A stretch of 50,305 nt of DNA from Legionella sp. (GTDB taxonomy: Bacteria > Pseudomonadota > Gammaproteobacteria > Legionellales > Legionellaceae), in contig JACCWN010000102.1 of assembly GCA_013697625.1 (NCBI GenBank), forward strand, positions 1 to 50,305, in the 5' to 3' direction. Position 1 is the first letter of the stretch, and each line of letters opens with the position of its first letter. The translations under genes and the position numbers were made by a program. The notes below the pieces were generated by a model. That model did no database searches and was not told the origin of the DNA. It saw only the letters and a program-made list of their open reading frames with translations. This document shows positions 1-10,062 of this stretch, piece after piece.

Positions 1-15
1 AATCTGCGCTCCCCA

Positions 16-432
16 ATGACTGACGCCTTGTCGTATGCCTTATATTTTGCCTTCGGCAAAACATCCGGCCCTAAGGCTACCAGGGACTACAGGCCTCGGT
101 CTTCGACCTTCCTTGGCCTGCAGCGTAAGTATGATTTAATTTTCATTTTCTCTCCAAGAGAACTGGATGCTATTGAGGAAACAGATGATGAAGCTGATCA
201 AGTTTTAGTTAAAGATACAAAATTGTGTACTACATCAGAGCAATCATTCTGGAAGAAACCACCAAATTCTTTACCTGGTATACGGGTGGCAAAAGAATTT
301 AAAGATTCAGAACAAAGTGTAAGGTTATTTAGGGCTCTAGATATTAAAAATTATAGTATTTCACAGCATCGTAGTCCAGATGATCAAACTGTTGATCTTA
401 AAGTGCAATTACCAACCATTAAATCTCCTTGA
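16..432 (+). CDS. Hypothetical protein, possibly partial or chimeric
   Basis: I do not recognise this protein. The frame starts with ATG at 16, but codons upstream to position 1 are also open, so the gene may begin outside the window. The first 40 or so codons lie in a GC-rich stretch with two hairpins and read like a translated repeat (ends in the motif STFLGLQR). From about residue 40 the DNA becomes AT-rich like the neighbours and the protein is charged and coding-like (for example the stretch IEETDDEADQV). This could be the 3' remnant of a gene into which a palindromic repeat was inserted. No membrane segment or signal peptide is visible. Confidence 0.35.
   Translation: MTDALSYALYFAFGKTSGPKATRDYRPRSSTFLGLQRKYDLIFIFSPRELDAIEETDDEADQVLVKDTKLCTTSEQSFWKKPPNSLPGIRVAKEFKDSEQSVRLFRALDIKNYSISQHRSPDDQTVDLKVQLPTIKSP
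45..120. repeat. GC-rich segment with two hairpins
   Basis: Two inverted repeats lie close together. TTTTGCC at 45-51 pairs with GGCAAAA at 55-61. CAGGCC at 90-95 pairs with GGCCTG at 115-120 and encloses GGTC-TTC-GACC at 98-108. The base composition differs sharply from the AT-rich DNA after about 125. This resembles the small palindromic elements dispersed in intracellular bacteria, but I cannot assign it to a family. Confidence 0.35.
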
Positions 433-518
433 TCTCTTAATAAGGAGTTACTCAAGGTGTTTAAATTGGACAAATCTATTATAAATACCTTATAATATGC
501 ACTTTTTGTAAAGGTATT

Positions 519-1844
519 ATGAATCATACTCCCAATTATAAAGTCGGTTTTGTCAGTTTAGGCTGCCCCAAAGCATTAGTAGATTCAGAGCGAATCATTA
601 CTCAATTAAGGGCTCAAGGCTATGAGCTTGTTTCAAGTTATCAAGATGCTGGTGTGGTGGTGATAAATACTTGTGGCTTTATTGACAGTGCTGTAAAAGA
701 ATCTCTAGATGCCATCAAAGAAGCTATGGCAGAAAATGGACGAGTAATAGTCACAGGGTGTTTAGGTGCTAAAGCAGACATTATTAAAGCAGCTTGCCCT
801 GAAGTGCTTCATATCAGTGGGGCTCATGCCTATGAAGCGGTTGTTAAAGCCGTGCATGAACATTTACCGCCCCCTGATGCGCCTTTTAGTCAATTGATAC
901 CACCCCAGGGCATTAAACTTACGCCTAGGCATTATGCTTATTTAAAAATATCTGAGGGTTGCAACCAAAAATGTACTTTTTGCATCATCCCAAGTATGCG
1001 TGGAAAACTTCAAAGTTATCCCTTGGCTCAGGTTTTATCGGAGGCCACTAAATTAAAACAGGCTGGTGTCAGTGAAATCTTGGTGATTTCTCAAGACACC
1101 AGTGCCTACGGAATTGATACGGGCTATCTACCTGTAGAATGGCAAAATCAAACAGTTCCTACAAGATTTTTGGAATTGTGTGAACAACTGGGCAAATTAG
1201 GTATTTGGATTCGTCTGCACTACGTATACCCCTATCCTCATGTAGATAAAATCATTCCTCTTATGCGTGATGGGTTGATACTTCCTTATTTAGACATTCC
1301 ATTACAACATGCCAATGCACGAATACTCAAAGCAATGAAACGTCCTGCCAGCAGTGAAAACACTTTAAAAAGGATAGCATCATGGCGAGAAATATGTCCT
1401 AACATCACTTTACGCTCGACTTTTATTGTGGGCTTTCCAGGTGAAACTGAAGAAGAATTTTCAGAATTACTAGATTTTTTAAAAATTGCACAATTAGACA
1501 GAGTAGGCTGCTTCAAATATTCACCGGTTGATGGCGCGCAAGCCAACCTGCTCGCAGACCCTATATCCGAAGATGTTAAAGAAGACAGATACCATCGGTT
1601 TATGCAAGCACAAGCTAAAATCAGTGAGAATAAATTAAAAAATAAAATTGGAAGTATAGAAGATGTGTTGATAGATGCGATTACAGACAATCAAGTCATA
1701 GCCCGAAGTAGAGGTGATGCACCCGAAATTGATGGTCTGGTCTATCTACCTCTTAAGCAAGGGCTAAAAGTTGGAGATATCCTAAAGGTTCGCATTACAG
1801 GAAACGATGCCTATGATTTACAAGGGAATTTTATAGAAGTTTGA
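519..1844 (+). CDS. rimO: Ribosomal protein S12 methylthiotransferase RimO
   Basis: RimO is a radical-SAM enzyme that adds a methylthio group to an aspartate of ribosomal protein S12. The 441-residue length is normal for the family. The N-terminal UPF0004 domain has its three cluster cysteines at 16 ([13 protein letters not shown]), 52 (NTCGF) and 81 (TGCLGA). The radical-SAM CxxxCxxC motif is at 148-155 (GCNQKCTFC), and a TRAM-like RNA-binding domain closes the C-terminus. The [13 protein letters not shown] start is typical of RimO and distinguishes it from MiaB. The gene converges on csrA, with a short hairpin between them. Confidence 0.96.
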   Translation: MNHTPNYKVGFVSLGCPKALVDSERIITQLRAQGYELVSSYQDAGVVVINTCGFIDSAVKESLDAIKEAMAENGRVIVTGCLGAKADIIKAACPEVLHISGAHAYEAVVKAVHEHLPPPDAPFSQLIPPQGIKLTPRHYAYLKISEGCNQKCTFCIIPSMRGKLQSYPLAQVLSEATKLKQAGVSEILVISQDTSAYGIDTGYLPVEWQNQTVPTRFLELCEQLGKLGIWIRLHYVYPYPHVDKIIPLMRDGLILPYLDIPLQHANARILKAMKRPASSENTLKRIASWREICPNITLRSTFIVGFPGETEEEFSELLDFLKIAQLDRVGCFKYSPVDGAQANLLADPISEDVKEDRYHRFMQAQAKISENKLKNKIGSIEDVLIDAITDNQVIARSRGDAPEIDGLVYLPLKQGLKVGDILKVRITGNDAYDLQGNFIEV

Positions 1845-1897
1845 CATTATCCGAGCCTAAGCCTATTGGTTTTGTCTCGGATTTAAAATCTATGGAG

Positions 1898-1923
1898 AGA
1901 GGCTGTAGTTTTATACAGCCTCT
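1898..1923. terminator. Hairpin between convergent rimO and csrA
   Basis: GAGGCTGTA at 1899-1907 pairs perfectly with TACAGCCTC at 1914-1922 around a 6-nt loop. The csrA stop codon is in the loop. There is no long U-run on either side, so termination efficiency is uncertain. A second weaker stem, ATCCGAG (1849-1855) with CTCGGAT (1876-1882), follows rimO directly. Confidence 0.45.
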
Positions 1924-2114
1924 TCCTCTGCATCTACCGCACCTGAATCTTTTTCTTGTTGTATACGCAAATAAATCTCTTCGCGATGAACTGAAACATC
2001 TTTTGGTGCATTGATACCTAAACGTACTTGGTTGCCTTTCACACCCAGTACAGTTATATTCACGTCATCACCAATGATTAATGTTTCACCTATGCGACGA
2101 GTCAAAATTAACAT
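1911..2114 (-). CDS. csrA: Carbon storage regulator CsrA
   Basis: CsrA is a small dimeric RNA-binding protein that represses or activates translation by binding GGA motifs in mRNA leaders. In Legionellales it governs the switch between replicative and transmissive phases. The protein is 67 residues and begins [10 protein letters not shown], the family signature, and contains the conserved VHREE segment. I chose the ATG at 2114 over a GTG one codon upstream because GGGAGA lies at a good distance from it. It stands alone here, without the alaS/tRNA-Ser neighbours seen in many gammaproteobacteria. Species of this group often carry several csrA copies, so this need not be the main one. Confidence 0.95.
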   Translation of the reverse strand: MLILTRRIGETLIIGDDVNITVLGVKGNQVRLGINAPKDVSVHREEIYLRIQQEKDSGAVDAEEEAV

Positions 2115-2305
2115 CACTAATTCTCCCTAACGAGGCAGCCACCTGGTTCCATAGTACGCATCCATGGTCTTACATAGCAGCTACAAAAAAAACTAAAAAA
2201 ATTGTCTCACCTATCATTCTACTCTTGGTTTATTAACGAAATATTAAGAAAAATTAAAAAATCTCTTTTATTTTGCGAAAAAACCGAAAAATCATTATCC
2301 ATAAG

Positions 2306-2474
2306 AATGTCGTCCCGGAATTTAGTGCCGCCTGGCGAGCAGCGAGCTTGGCAGCACTAAATTCCGGCATCCATTTTGAAACTAGCATTGTGTCGGCTGC
2401 TGGATGGATCCCGGACCTTAAGTGTGACTAAGCTCACAAGCTCGCCAAGTCACACTAAATTCCGGGACGACATT
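2306..2474. repeat. 169-bp palindromic repeat element
   Basis: The ends are a perfect 22-bp inverted repeat: AATGTCGTCCCGGAATTTAG plus TG at 2306-2327 and its complement at 2453-2474. Internally the CCGGAATTTAGTG word recurs in both orientations (2316-2366), as does a TGGAT/ATCCA pair, so the transcript could fold into nested hairpins. No ORF is present. It looks like a MITE- or rickettsial-palindrome-type dispersed element. The rest of the 2115-2582 gap is AT-rich and should hold the csrA promoter near 2200-2290, but I see no clear consensus. Confidence 0.75.
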
Positions 2475-2582
2475 ATCTTATTCATCAATCATTTCCTACT
2501 TGTGGGTAATGACATGGCCGCGGGACGTCGGTAAAATCCAATTACGCGCCAGCGACTAATTACAGTAGAAAATATAAATAGA

Positions 2583-4001
2583 TCACTCAATATTGGCCAT
2601 AGCACGTCCATATCTGTCTTCGTAACGGATGATGTCGTCTTCACCTAAATAACTACCCGACTGTACCTCGATGATTTCCAAGGGTACTTTACCAGGATTT
2701 TCCAATGAATGCACAGTGCCTAAGGGTATATAGGTTGATTGGTTTTCAGTTAGATAATAGGTTTCAGCATTTTTCGTGACCTTCGCGGTTCCAGATACAA
2801 CAACCCAATGTTCTGCACGATGATGATGCATTTGTAATGATAATTTTTCACCTGGTTTTACTGTAATTCGCTTTACTTGATACCGTGGACCTTGAGCTAA
2901 TGAATCATATTTACCCCAAGGACGAAACACTTCACTGTGAGATTTTGCCTCACTTCTTTCCTGGCCGTTCAATAGGGCCACCACCTTTTTAACATCTTGA
3001 GCACATTCTTTGGCTGCAACCAATACAGCATCTTTGGTATTAATTACCACAGTATCTTTTAACCCCATGGTAACTACCAATTTATCATCACTACGAATAA
3101 AACTTGTGGTTGTGTCTAAGCTAATGACATCACCCTGCTTAACATTACCTTGCTCGTCTTTTTCAAAATTTTGCCACATGGCAGCCCAAGATCCTATGTC
3201 ACTCCACCCACAGGTCATTGGAACAACAACAGCCAGTTTTGTTTTTTCCATGACAGCATAATCAATAGAATCCGCAGGGCATAAATCAAAGGCTGATTTA
3301 TCAATACTGATAAAACTAAGATTTTTTTTCTTACCGCTCAAAGCTTTGTCGCATTGGGTATAAATATCAGGTTGGAATTTTTTCAATTCTTCGAGGTAAC
3401 AGCTGGCCCGGAATAAAAACAGTCCGCTGTTCCAGAAATAATTACCAGCCTCTATATAAGATTGAGCCAACTCTAGGCAGGGTTTTTCAATAAAGGAATC
3501 GATTTCAAAAGCAGCATTTGTAGAAGATTGCGCTTTAATATACCCATAACCACTTTCAGGGTAGGTAGGTAACACACCAAAAGCCACCAATTTTCCCTGT
3601 TCGGCAAATGGAATGCCCCGGCATACGGCTTCTTGAAAGGCTGCTACATCAGCAATAACATGATCCGCTGCAAGAACTAATAACAAGGGATCAGCACCGG
3701 TTTGTAAACTCCTCAAAGCAGCTAGGGTGATGGCAGGAGCAGTATTATGTCCCACTGGTTCTAAAATAATGTCTGTAAAAGATTGATTAATATGATTTAA
3801 TTGATCAAGTACTAAGAATCGATGCTCTTCGTTACAAATAAACAAAGGTGGTTGGTGATCAAGGCCACTTAAACGTTTGACCGTGGCTTGAAGCATACTG
3901 TCTGTGCCCTGAATGGATAAAAATTGTTTGGGATAAAATTCTCTGGATAATGGCCACAGACGACTTCCAGTGCCGCCTAAAATGATAACAGGTAAAATCA
4001 T
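2583..4001 (-). CDS. manC: Mannose-1-phosphate guanylyltransferase / mannose-6-phosphate isomerase
   Basis: This bifunctional enzyme makes GDP-mannose from GTP and mannose-1-phosphate and interconverts fructose-6-phosphate and mannose-6-phosphate, feeding surface polysaccharide synthesis. The nucleotidyltransferase domain begins at once with the pyrophosphorylase loop GGTGSRLWPLSR; the usual form has GSGTR, so there is a small variation. The C-terminal type II phosphomannose isomerase cupin is clear: RPWGKYDSL, the metal-ligand stretch QMHHHRAEHW, and the closing DIIRYEDRYGR. I placed the start at 4001, where MILPVIILGG begins, since the 17 codons upstream do not match the family. It is also known as algA or xanB. 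No polysaccharide genes flank it. Confidence 0.92.
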   Translation of the reverse strand: MILPVIILGGTGSRLWPLSREFYPKQFLSIQGTDSMLQATVKRLSGLDHQPPLFICNEEHRFLVLDQLNHINQSFTDIILEPVGHNTAPAITLAALRSLQTGADPLLLVLAADHVIADVAAFQEAVCRGIPFAEQGKLVAFGVLPTYPESGYGYIKAQSSTNAAFEIDSFIEKPCLELAQSYIEAGNYFWNSGLFLFRASCYLEELKKFQPDIYTQCDKALSGKKKNLSFISIDKSAFDLCPADSIDYAVMEKTKLAVVVPMTCGWSDIGSWAAMWQNFEKDEQGNVKQGDVISLDTTTSFIRSDDKLVVTMGLKDTVVINTKDAVLVAAKECAQDVKKVVALLNGQERSEAKSHSEVFRPWGKYDSLAQGPRYQVKRITVKPGEKLSLQMHHHRAEHWVVVSGTAKVTKNAETYYLTENQSTYIPLGTVHSLENPGKVPLEIIEVQSGSYLGEDDIIRYEDRYGRAMANIE

Positions 4002-4179
4002 GGAACAATTCCAGTAAATACAGGGTTTTAAAAATGTTCCAGATCTTAACATAAGCGGCCGCGTTTACATAGAACATCTACACAGGAAATGCTTACAAAA
4101 ATATTTTCTAAAAGACTATTCGCAAATTCCTATAGTTTAAGGATATACTGATATTCTAAATAAAAATAGGAAACCTTGC

Positions 4180-4998
4180 ATGTCCTTGAAGGCCATGTAT
4201 AACCAAAACGCTGATAATTATGCTACTGCTAATCTCTTTGGTGCGATCAGCGAGAGTCATTATTGTGCCATTGAACAGATGAAAGCCTGTCATTTGGGGA
4301 TAAAGCCTCATTTTAAAGTGCTGGATCTGGGCGTGGGTACAGGTACATTTTTACAAAAACTTCAAAAGGTGATGCCAAAGGCTGATTTCACTGGCGTGGA
4401 TGTATCTGAAGAAATGTTAAAGCGTGCTAAAGAATCATTATCTCTAACGACAATTGAAGCAAGCGTTAGCGAAGTCAGTCGATTTTTACCCCCGCATAGC
4501 CAAGATTTGGTGTTGGCTCATTTTATCAATGCCTATATACCTATACATCACTTATTTGATGTAGCAAAATTGCTTACCCGTGCCAATGGGTACTACTCCA
4601 TGATCACAACAACCTATGATTCCTTTCCTAGAGCTCAACAACAACTTGCAGAATTCATTGCTCAGGATTCTATTTTAAGTAGTGTTGTGGGGCACTATTA
4701 TAAATCTATAGTAAAAAACACCACCGTTGCTACCAACTCAGACGAATTGATGCTTGCATTTAAACAACATCAATTTGAAGTATTGGATCACAAGCGCTTA
4801 GAAATACCCATCACTTTAAATAACATAGACGAACTTGCTTTATTCGGAATTGAGGGTACTTGGTTTCTTAATAGTCTATCCATTCGAATGCTACCAAAAT
4901 ATTTTTTAATTCAACGACTTAAGAGACTATTTAACAAAATTTTTACTTTCCCCTATCATGATACTCATATTATAGATGTGGTGTTAGCTAAGAAATAA
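4180..4998 (+). CDS. Class I SAM-dependent methyltransferase
   Basis: A 272-residue methyltransferase of unknown substrate. Motif I is VLDLGVGTGTFL (about residues 50-61) and the acidic post-II residue is in FTGVDVSEEML, the classic Rossmann SAM-binding layout. The C-terminal third has no feature I can assign. It lies 28 bp upstream of the POT transporter gene and is probably co-transcribed with it. Methylation of a small molecule or lipid is possible, but nothing in the sequence fixes this. Confidence 0.8.
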   Translation: MSLKAMYNQNADNYATANLFGAISESHYCAIEQMKACHLGIKPHFKVLDLGVGTGTFLQKLQKVMPKADFTGVDVSEEMLKRAKESLSLTTIEASVSEVSRFLPPHSQDLVLAHFINAYIPIHHLFDVAKLLTRANGYYSMITTTYDSFPRAQQQLAEFIAQDSILSSVVGHYYKSIVKNTTVATNSDELMLAFKQHQFEVLDHKRLEIPITLNNIDELALFGIEGTWFLNSLSIRMLPKYFLIQRLKRLFNKIFTFPYHDTHIIDVVLAKK

Positions 4999-5026
4999 GC
5001 AGTTCTTTTTTACAAGGAGTAAAAGG

Positions 5027-6526
5027 ATGGCTTTACAACTCAAGCAATATTTTCCCACATTCGACCTTAGCCAAAAACAAACCAATAATATTATATTCAT
5101 AACTTTTTGGAGCCAATTTTCAACCTATTCAATCAATACCATATTCATTTTATTTCTAACCAGACCATTGATCATGCATGGTTTAGGGTATGACCAAACC
5201 AAGGCCTATGCTTTCATGGGTATAACCGGGGCAATGGGGTACCTTATGCCAATTGTAGGTGGTTATATGGCCGACAATGTCATTGGGATAAGACGCTCTA
5301 TATTGATTGGAAGCATCTTAGTGGCTTTGTCTTATTTACTTGTTATGCTCAGTGGTTACACTTTAGGAGCCCTGGGTGATACATTGTTTATTGCCTCTTA
5401 TGCATTGCTTCCTGCAACCAATTCTTTGTTGATGGGAACAACCTCAGGCCTTATTTCTCATATTTATGCTAAAGATGCAATCAAAGCAAAATCTGCAATG
5501 ACCTACTACTATTTATCAATTAATTTAGGTGCCTTATTAGCGGTAATCATTGCACCTGGCTTATTAGATAGTCGTTATGGGCCTTTGTCTGTGTTTGCTA
5601 TTACATTTGTGGGTAAATCCATTGCAGCTTTAAACTTTGTCAAACGATACACTATTTATGACTCAGCAATTTGGGGCAAAGACAAGGAGCCCTTTACTAA
5701 AAAAAACACAACCCAATTAGTTGGTTACCTGACATTTATATATCTTATGACTTTGTATGCCTATTTTCATGTGTATATTGCAAGTTTTCTAATAAGTATT
5801 GGCAGCTTCTTGGGTATATTGGGTTTTTTAATTTCAACAATCCGCTTAACTGGAAATACACGTGTTAAACAAATGATTGCTTTATTCTTGATACTAGAGG
5901 CAGTGGTTTTTTTTATAATTTATAATCAAATGTCTACCACATTAATTTTATTTGCCCAAAGCAATTCAGACTTAAATTTTCTAGGATTTACCATCTCTTC
6001 AGCCCAATACCAGATGTTAAATCCCTTGCTTATATTAATGATTGGTACACAGCTACCCCGTTTTTATAAGCGTTTCCCAGGCTTCACCATTCCCCTTCAA
6101 TTTGCAGCAGGTACCGTGTTGTCTGGTATTGCTTTATTAATCATGGTTTTGGCTGCAGAACAAGCACAAGGTGGAGTAGTTAATGGCAATTATATAGCAA
6201 TTACCTATGTTTTTATTACACTGGCAGAACTTCTAGTCAGTGCCATTGGGCTAAGTATGATTGGTTTATACTGCAATGAAAAGACCTTGGCCTTGGCCAT
6301 GGGCGTTTGGTATCTGGCAAGTTCTATGTCCAATGCAATTTCTGGTAGACTGGCAGCCTGGGTGTCAATTCCTGAAACCATGCATTCTGCTGTTGAACGC
6401 TTACCCTATTATGAAAATTATTATTTAATCATGGGACTAACTGCCCTAGCCTTGGGACTTATCATGTATATTCTGGCCTATTTTTTACATAAGATAATGA
6501 GACATTATCAAATTGAGGTAGTCTGA
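5027..6526 (+). CDS. POT-family proton-dependent peptide transporter
   Basis: A 499-residue inner-membrane transporter of the POT/PTR2 branch of the major facilitator superfamily, which imports di- and tripeptides with protons. About 12-14 hydrophobic segments are visible. The N-terminal half has the family signature GGYMADNVIGIRRSI (PTR2 motif 1) and the later YYLSINLGALLA segment. A good ribosome site, AAGGAGTAAAAGG, precedes the ATG. The family's ExxER motif is not evident near helix 1, so the exact coupling may differ. Peptide import fits an organism that lives on amino acids. Confidence 0.85.
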   Translation: MALQLKQYFPTFDLSQKQTNNIIFITFWSQFSTYSINTIFILFLTRPLIMHGLGYDQTKAYAFMGITGAMGYLMPIVGGYMADNVIGIRRSILIGSILVALSYLLVMLSGYTLGALGDTLFIASYALLPATNSLLMGTTSGLISHIYAKDAIKAKSAMTYYYLSINLGALLAVIIAPGLLDSRYGPLSVFAITFVGKSIAALNFVKRYTIYDSAIWGKDKEPFTKKNTTQLVGYLTFIYLMTLYAYFHVYIASFLISIGSFLGILGFLISTIRLTGNTRVKQMIALFLILEAVVFFIIYNQMSTTLILFAQSNSDLNFLGFTISSAQYQMLNPLLILMIGTQLPRFYKRFPGFTIPLQFAAGTVLSGIALLIMVLAAEQAQGGVVNGNYIAITYVFITLAELLVSAIGLSMIGLYCNEKTLALAMGVWYLASSMSNAISGRLAAWVSIPETMHSAVERLPYYENYYLIMGLTALALGLIMYILAYFLHKIMRHYQIEVV

Positions 6527-6575
6527 TTAAACTATGGTAAAATAGGATCTTCTTTTAAATTGAATAAGAAAACCA

Positions 6576-8456
6576 ATGTCAGACAGTTATAATGCCGATG
6601 CAATTGAAGTTTTAAGTGGTCTAGAACCCGTTCAACGTCGTCCTGGAATGTATACAGACACCACCAGACCCAACCATTTAGCCCAGGAAGTCATAGACAA
6701 TAGCGTTGATGAAGTACTTGCAGGCTTTGCCACCCATATTTTGGTTACCCTCCATGAAGATGGCTCCGTTGAGGTTGAAGATAATGGCCGAGGCATGCCC
6801 ATTGATTTACATCCTCAATTGAAATTAACGGGCGTTGAAGTCATTATGACTCGTTTGCATGCTGGCGGAAAATTCTCCGATAAAATTTATAGTTTTTCTG
6901 GTGGACTTCATGGGGTAGGAGTCTCAGTTGTCAATGCCTTATCCGAACGACTTGAAGTAACCATCAAACGCAATGGAATTGTTTATCAGATGGCTTTTGC
7001 TTCTGGTGATAAGGTGACTGAATTAAACGAGATAGCCACCACTAAAAAAAGAGACAATGGTACCCGCATCCGCTTTTGGCCTCAAGCCAAATATTTTGAC
7101 ACAACCAAAATATCAATCAAACACCTCACCCATGTATTAAGAGCAAAGGCTGTGCTTTGTCCAGGTTTGTCTATGACCTTTTTAAATAAGGCAACCCAGG
7201 AAGAACAAAATTGGTGTTATGAACAAGGTTTAAGTGATTATCTTTGTCAAAGTCTGACATCTCCATACCTGCCTAATGAACCCTTTACCGGAGAATTTAA
7301 AAGCGATGAGGGTACCATTGATTGGGCCTTGGTTTGGGCAGAATCAGCAAATATCAGCCTAAATGAAAGCTATGTTAACTTAATTCCTACTGTCTTAGGT
7401 GGAACGCATGTCAATGGGTTGCGAACAGGGTTGTATGAAGCCATGGCAACTTTTTGTGAATTAAGAAATCTTTTGCCTCGGGGCGTTAAATTAACTGCAG
7501 ATGATCTCTGGGAGCCCTGTCAATATGTGTTTTCAGTAAAAATGAAAGAGCCACAGTTCGCTGGGCAAACAAAAGAACGGCTAAGTTCCCGACAAACCAC
7601 AGCCTTTGTGAACAATGTCATCAAAGACGCTTTTTCACTCTGGCTCAATCATCATAGGAGTCAGGGAGAAGCAATCGCCTCCTTAGCAATAGAAAGAGCA
7701 CAAAAGCGATTAAAACAAGCCAAACAGGTGGCAAGAAAACGCGTAAGCCAAGGTCCTGCACTACCTGGGAAACTTGCAGATTGTTTACAAACCGATCTCA
7801 GTCAGGCTGAATTATTTTTGGTCGAAGGAGATTCTGCAGGTGGCTCAGCCAAACAAGCCCGCAATAAAGATTTTCAAGCAATACTCCCCTTGCGAGGTAA
7901 AATCTTAAACTCTTGGGAGGTCGACTCTTCACAAGTATTGGCCTCACAGGAAATTCACGACATCTCTGTAGCCATTGGTATAGACCCTGGTTCTGACGAT
8001 CTTTCTGGTTTACGTTATGGAAAAATCTGTATATTAGCTGATGCGGATTCAGATGGAGCCCACATTGCAACCCTTATATGTGCTTTGTTTTTGCGCCATT
8101 TTAAACCATTGGTTCTAGCTGGACATATTTTTGTGGCCATGCCCCCACTTTTTAGAATTGACTTAGGCAAAATTGTTCATTATGCACTAGATGAAGAAGA
8201 AAAAAACCGCATCATTCACCACTTAAGTCAACAAAATAAAGGCAAAATAAATGTACAACGTTTTAAAGGTTTGGGCGAGATGAATCCAATACAATTACGC
8301 GAAACAACCATGGATCCCAATAACCGAAGGCTCGTGCAACTCACATTAGAGGATGAAGCCCATACGCATGCCATCATGGACATGATGTTGAACAAAAAAC
8401 GCGCACCCGATAGAAAAATCTGGCTAGAAAGCAAGGGCAATTTGGCTGAAGTATAA
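6576..8456 (+). CDS. parE: DNA topoisomerase IV subunit B
   Basis: ParE is the ATPase subunit of topoisomerase IV, which decatenates sister chromosomes with ParC. The 626-residue protein begins with the GHKL ATPase domain (EVIDNSVDEVLAG, then DNGRGMPIDLHP, and SGGLHGVGVSVVNALS). The TOPRIM domain has EGDSAGGSAKQ from residue 417 and the metal-binding DADSDGA from 489. The short length without the long GyrB insertion, and the RNKDFQAILPLRGKILN stretch, favour ParE over GyrB. parC is not in the window. The gene ends 4 bp from the convergent nadE stop. Confidence 0.95.
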   Translation: MSDSYNADAIEVLSGLEPVQRRPGMYTDTTRPNHLAQEVIDNSVDEVLAGFATHILVTLHEDGSVEVEDNGRGMPIDLHPQLKLTGVEVIMTRLHAGGKFSDKIYSFSGGLHGVGVSVVNALSERLEVTIKRNGIVYQMAFASGDKVTELNEIATTKKRDNGTRIRFWPQAKYFDTTKISIKHLTHVLRAKAVLCPGLSMTFLNKATQEEQNWCYEQGLSDYLCQSLTSPYLPNEPFTGEFKSDEGTIDWALVWAESANISLNESYVNLIPTVLGGTHVNGLRTGLYEAMATFCELRNLLPRGVKLTADDLWEPCQYVFSVKMKEPQFAGQTKERLSSRQTTAFVNNVIKDAFSLWLNHHRSQGEAIASLAIERAQKRLKQAKQVARKRVSQGPALPGKLADCLQTDLSQAELFLVEGDSAGGSAKQARNKDFQAILPLRGKILNSWEVDSSQVLASQEIHDISVAIGIDPGSDDLSGLRYGKICILADADSDGAHIATLICALFLRHFKPLVLAGHIFVAMPPLFRIDLGKIVHYALDEEEKNRIIHHLSQQNKGKINVQRFKGLGEMNPIQLRETTMDPNNRRLVQLTLEDEAHTHAIMDMMLNKKRAPDRKIWLESKGNLAEV

Positions 8457-8460
8457 GGTA

Positions 8461-10062
8461 TTAAAACCCAGTGGAGATTGGATACCGCCAATCTTTTCCA
8501 AAAGCAATTGGACTGATTTTAAGGCCCAAAGGCCCTTGGCGTCGTTTGTATTCATTGCCTTTGATTAATTTGATTACACGAAGAACCACCTCAGAAGACA
8601 ACCCCATTTCAATGATCTGCTTAGGACTTTTATCGTCTATCATATAAGCCTCTATAATGGCATCTAATGTAGCATAATCAGGCAGACTGTCTTGATCGGC
8701 TTGATTTTCTCTTAATTCAGCAGAAGGGGCGCGTGTAAAGACGCGCTCTGGGATGACCCTTGATAAGGAATTTCTATAATGCGCCAAGGCATACACTTGC
8801 GTTTTAAGTACATCTTTTAAAACCGCCAAACCACCAGCCATGTCGCCATATAAAGTAGCATAACCAACTGCAGTCTCGCTTTTGTTACTGGTAGTTAAAA
8901 CCATGTTTCCGAATTTATTAGAAAGAGCCATCAAAAGCATACCTCGTATTCTTGCTTGAATATTTTCCTCTGTGGTATCTTCAGGCAGACCTGTAAACTC
9001 TGGCTCTAAACTAGACAAAATTGACTTAAAAGAAGGCTCAATGCTTATAGTCGAATAGGATACCTTCATACTTAGAATCTGTTCAAGCGCATCGTCATGA
9101 CTTATTTGGGCAGAATATCGAGAAGGCATCATCACGGCTTGTACTGACTCTGGGCCTAAGGCATCCACCGCAATGGCCAAGGTTAAAGCAGAATCTATAC
9201 CGCCTGAAAGACCCAATAAAACGCCAGGAAACTTATTTTTATGCACATAATCTTTGGTGCCACAGACCAGCGCTTTGTAAATCAAGGCCTCTTTATTCAA
9301 TAAAGGTGTAATTTCACCCTGAATTTTATGCAATTCATCAAATTGTACTAAAGACAATTGCTCTTCGAAGGCTGGAGAACGGGCACATACCACACCCTGT
9401 TTATCCATTGCAAATGACTGACCATCAAATAGGATTTCATCCTGACCACCCATTTGATTTACATAAACAAAGGCTACACCCTGACTTGCATAAGCCCTAA
9501 GTAAGGCTTCTCGTCTTTCATGTTTACAGTGATCAAAAGGGGATGCATTAGGAGAAAGTATCAAGCAAACATTTTGTGCTATTAAATCTTCTACAGGCCC
9601 AGGTTTCCAGAGATCTTCACAAATACATAGTCCAATTTTATAATTTTTAATTTCCACCACACAAGGATTTTTTGGGCCGGATAAAAAGTATCTGGCCTCA
9701 TCAAATACATCATAGTTGGGTAAATTTTGTTTATGGTATAGCCTTATTATTTGGCCTTTATGAATTAGACCCACCGAGTTGTAGCACTGTTCGCCTTCTA
9801 GAGTTGGATAACCAAGGAGGACATAACAATCTGTAATTATTTTTTGTATTTGGGCCAAACTTTCAGTTACCGCCAAATGAAATTCCTTACGAAACAACAG
9901 ATCTTCCGGGGGATATCCCGTAAGAGCAAGCTCAGGAAACACGATGATGTCTACCTTATCTTGGTTGTTTTTGATGATATTTGAAATTTTATTTTTGTTA
10001 AATTCAAAATCGCCTATCACAGGATTGATTTGTGCCATCAGGATATTAAGTTTGTCAGCCAT
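8461..10062 (-). CDS. nadE: Glutamine-dependent NAD+ synthetase
   Basis: NadE carries out the last step of NAD synthesis, amidation of deamido-NAD with glutamine as donor. The N-terminal nitrilase-type glutaminase has the Glu-Lys-Cys triad at about E44, K111 and C148 (ICEDLWKPG). The synthetase domain has the pyrophosphatase P-loop GLSGGIDSA near residues 284-292 and the later RAPSAELRENQ motif. I chose ATG at 10062 (MADKLNILMAQINP), giving 533 residues, since family members begin here; an upstream in-frame TTG at 10113 adds 17 unconserved codons. It is divergent from the SNF2 gene. Confidence 0.94.
   Translation of the reverse strand: MADKLNILMAQINPVIGDFEFNKNKISNIIKNNQDKVDIIVFPELALTGYPPEDLLFRKEFHLAVTESLAQIQKIITDCYVLLGYPTLEGEQCYNSVGLIHKGQIIRLYHKQNLPNYDVFDEARYFLSGPKNPCVVEIKNYKIGLCICEDLWKPGPVEDLIAQNVCLILSPNASPFDHCKHERREALLRAYASQGVAFVYVNQMGGQDEILFDGQSFAMDKQGVVCARSPAFEEQLSLVQFDELHKIQGEITPLLNKEALIYKALVCGTKDYVHKNKFPGVLLGLSGGIDSALTLAIAVDALGPESVQAVMMPSRYSAQISHDDALEQILSMKVSYSTISIEPSFKSILSSLEPEFTGLPEDTTEENIQARIRGMLLMALSNKFGNMVLTTSNKSETAVGYATLYGDMAGGLAVLKDVLKTQVYALAHYRNSLSRVIPERVFTRAPSAELRENQADQDSLPDYATLDAIIEAYMIDDKSPKQIIEMGLSSEVVLRVIKLIKGNEYKRRQGPLGLKISPIAFGKDWRYPISTGF

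Noticed and set aside
1286..1690. Minus-strand 134-codon ORF inside rimO
   Set aside because: Shadow of the rimO coding frame.
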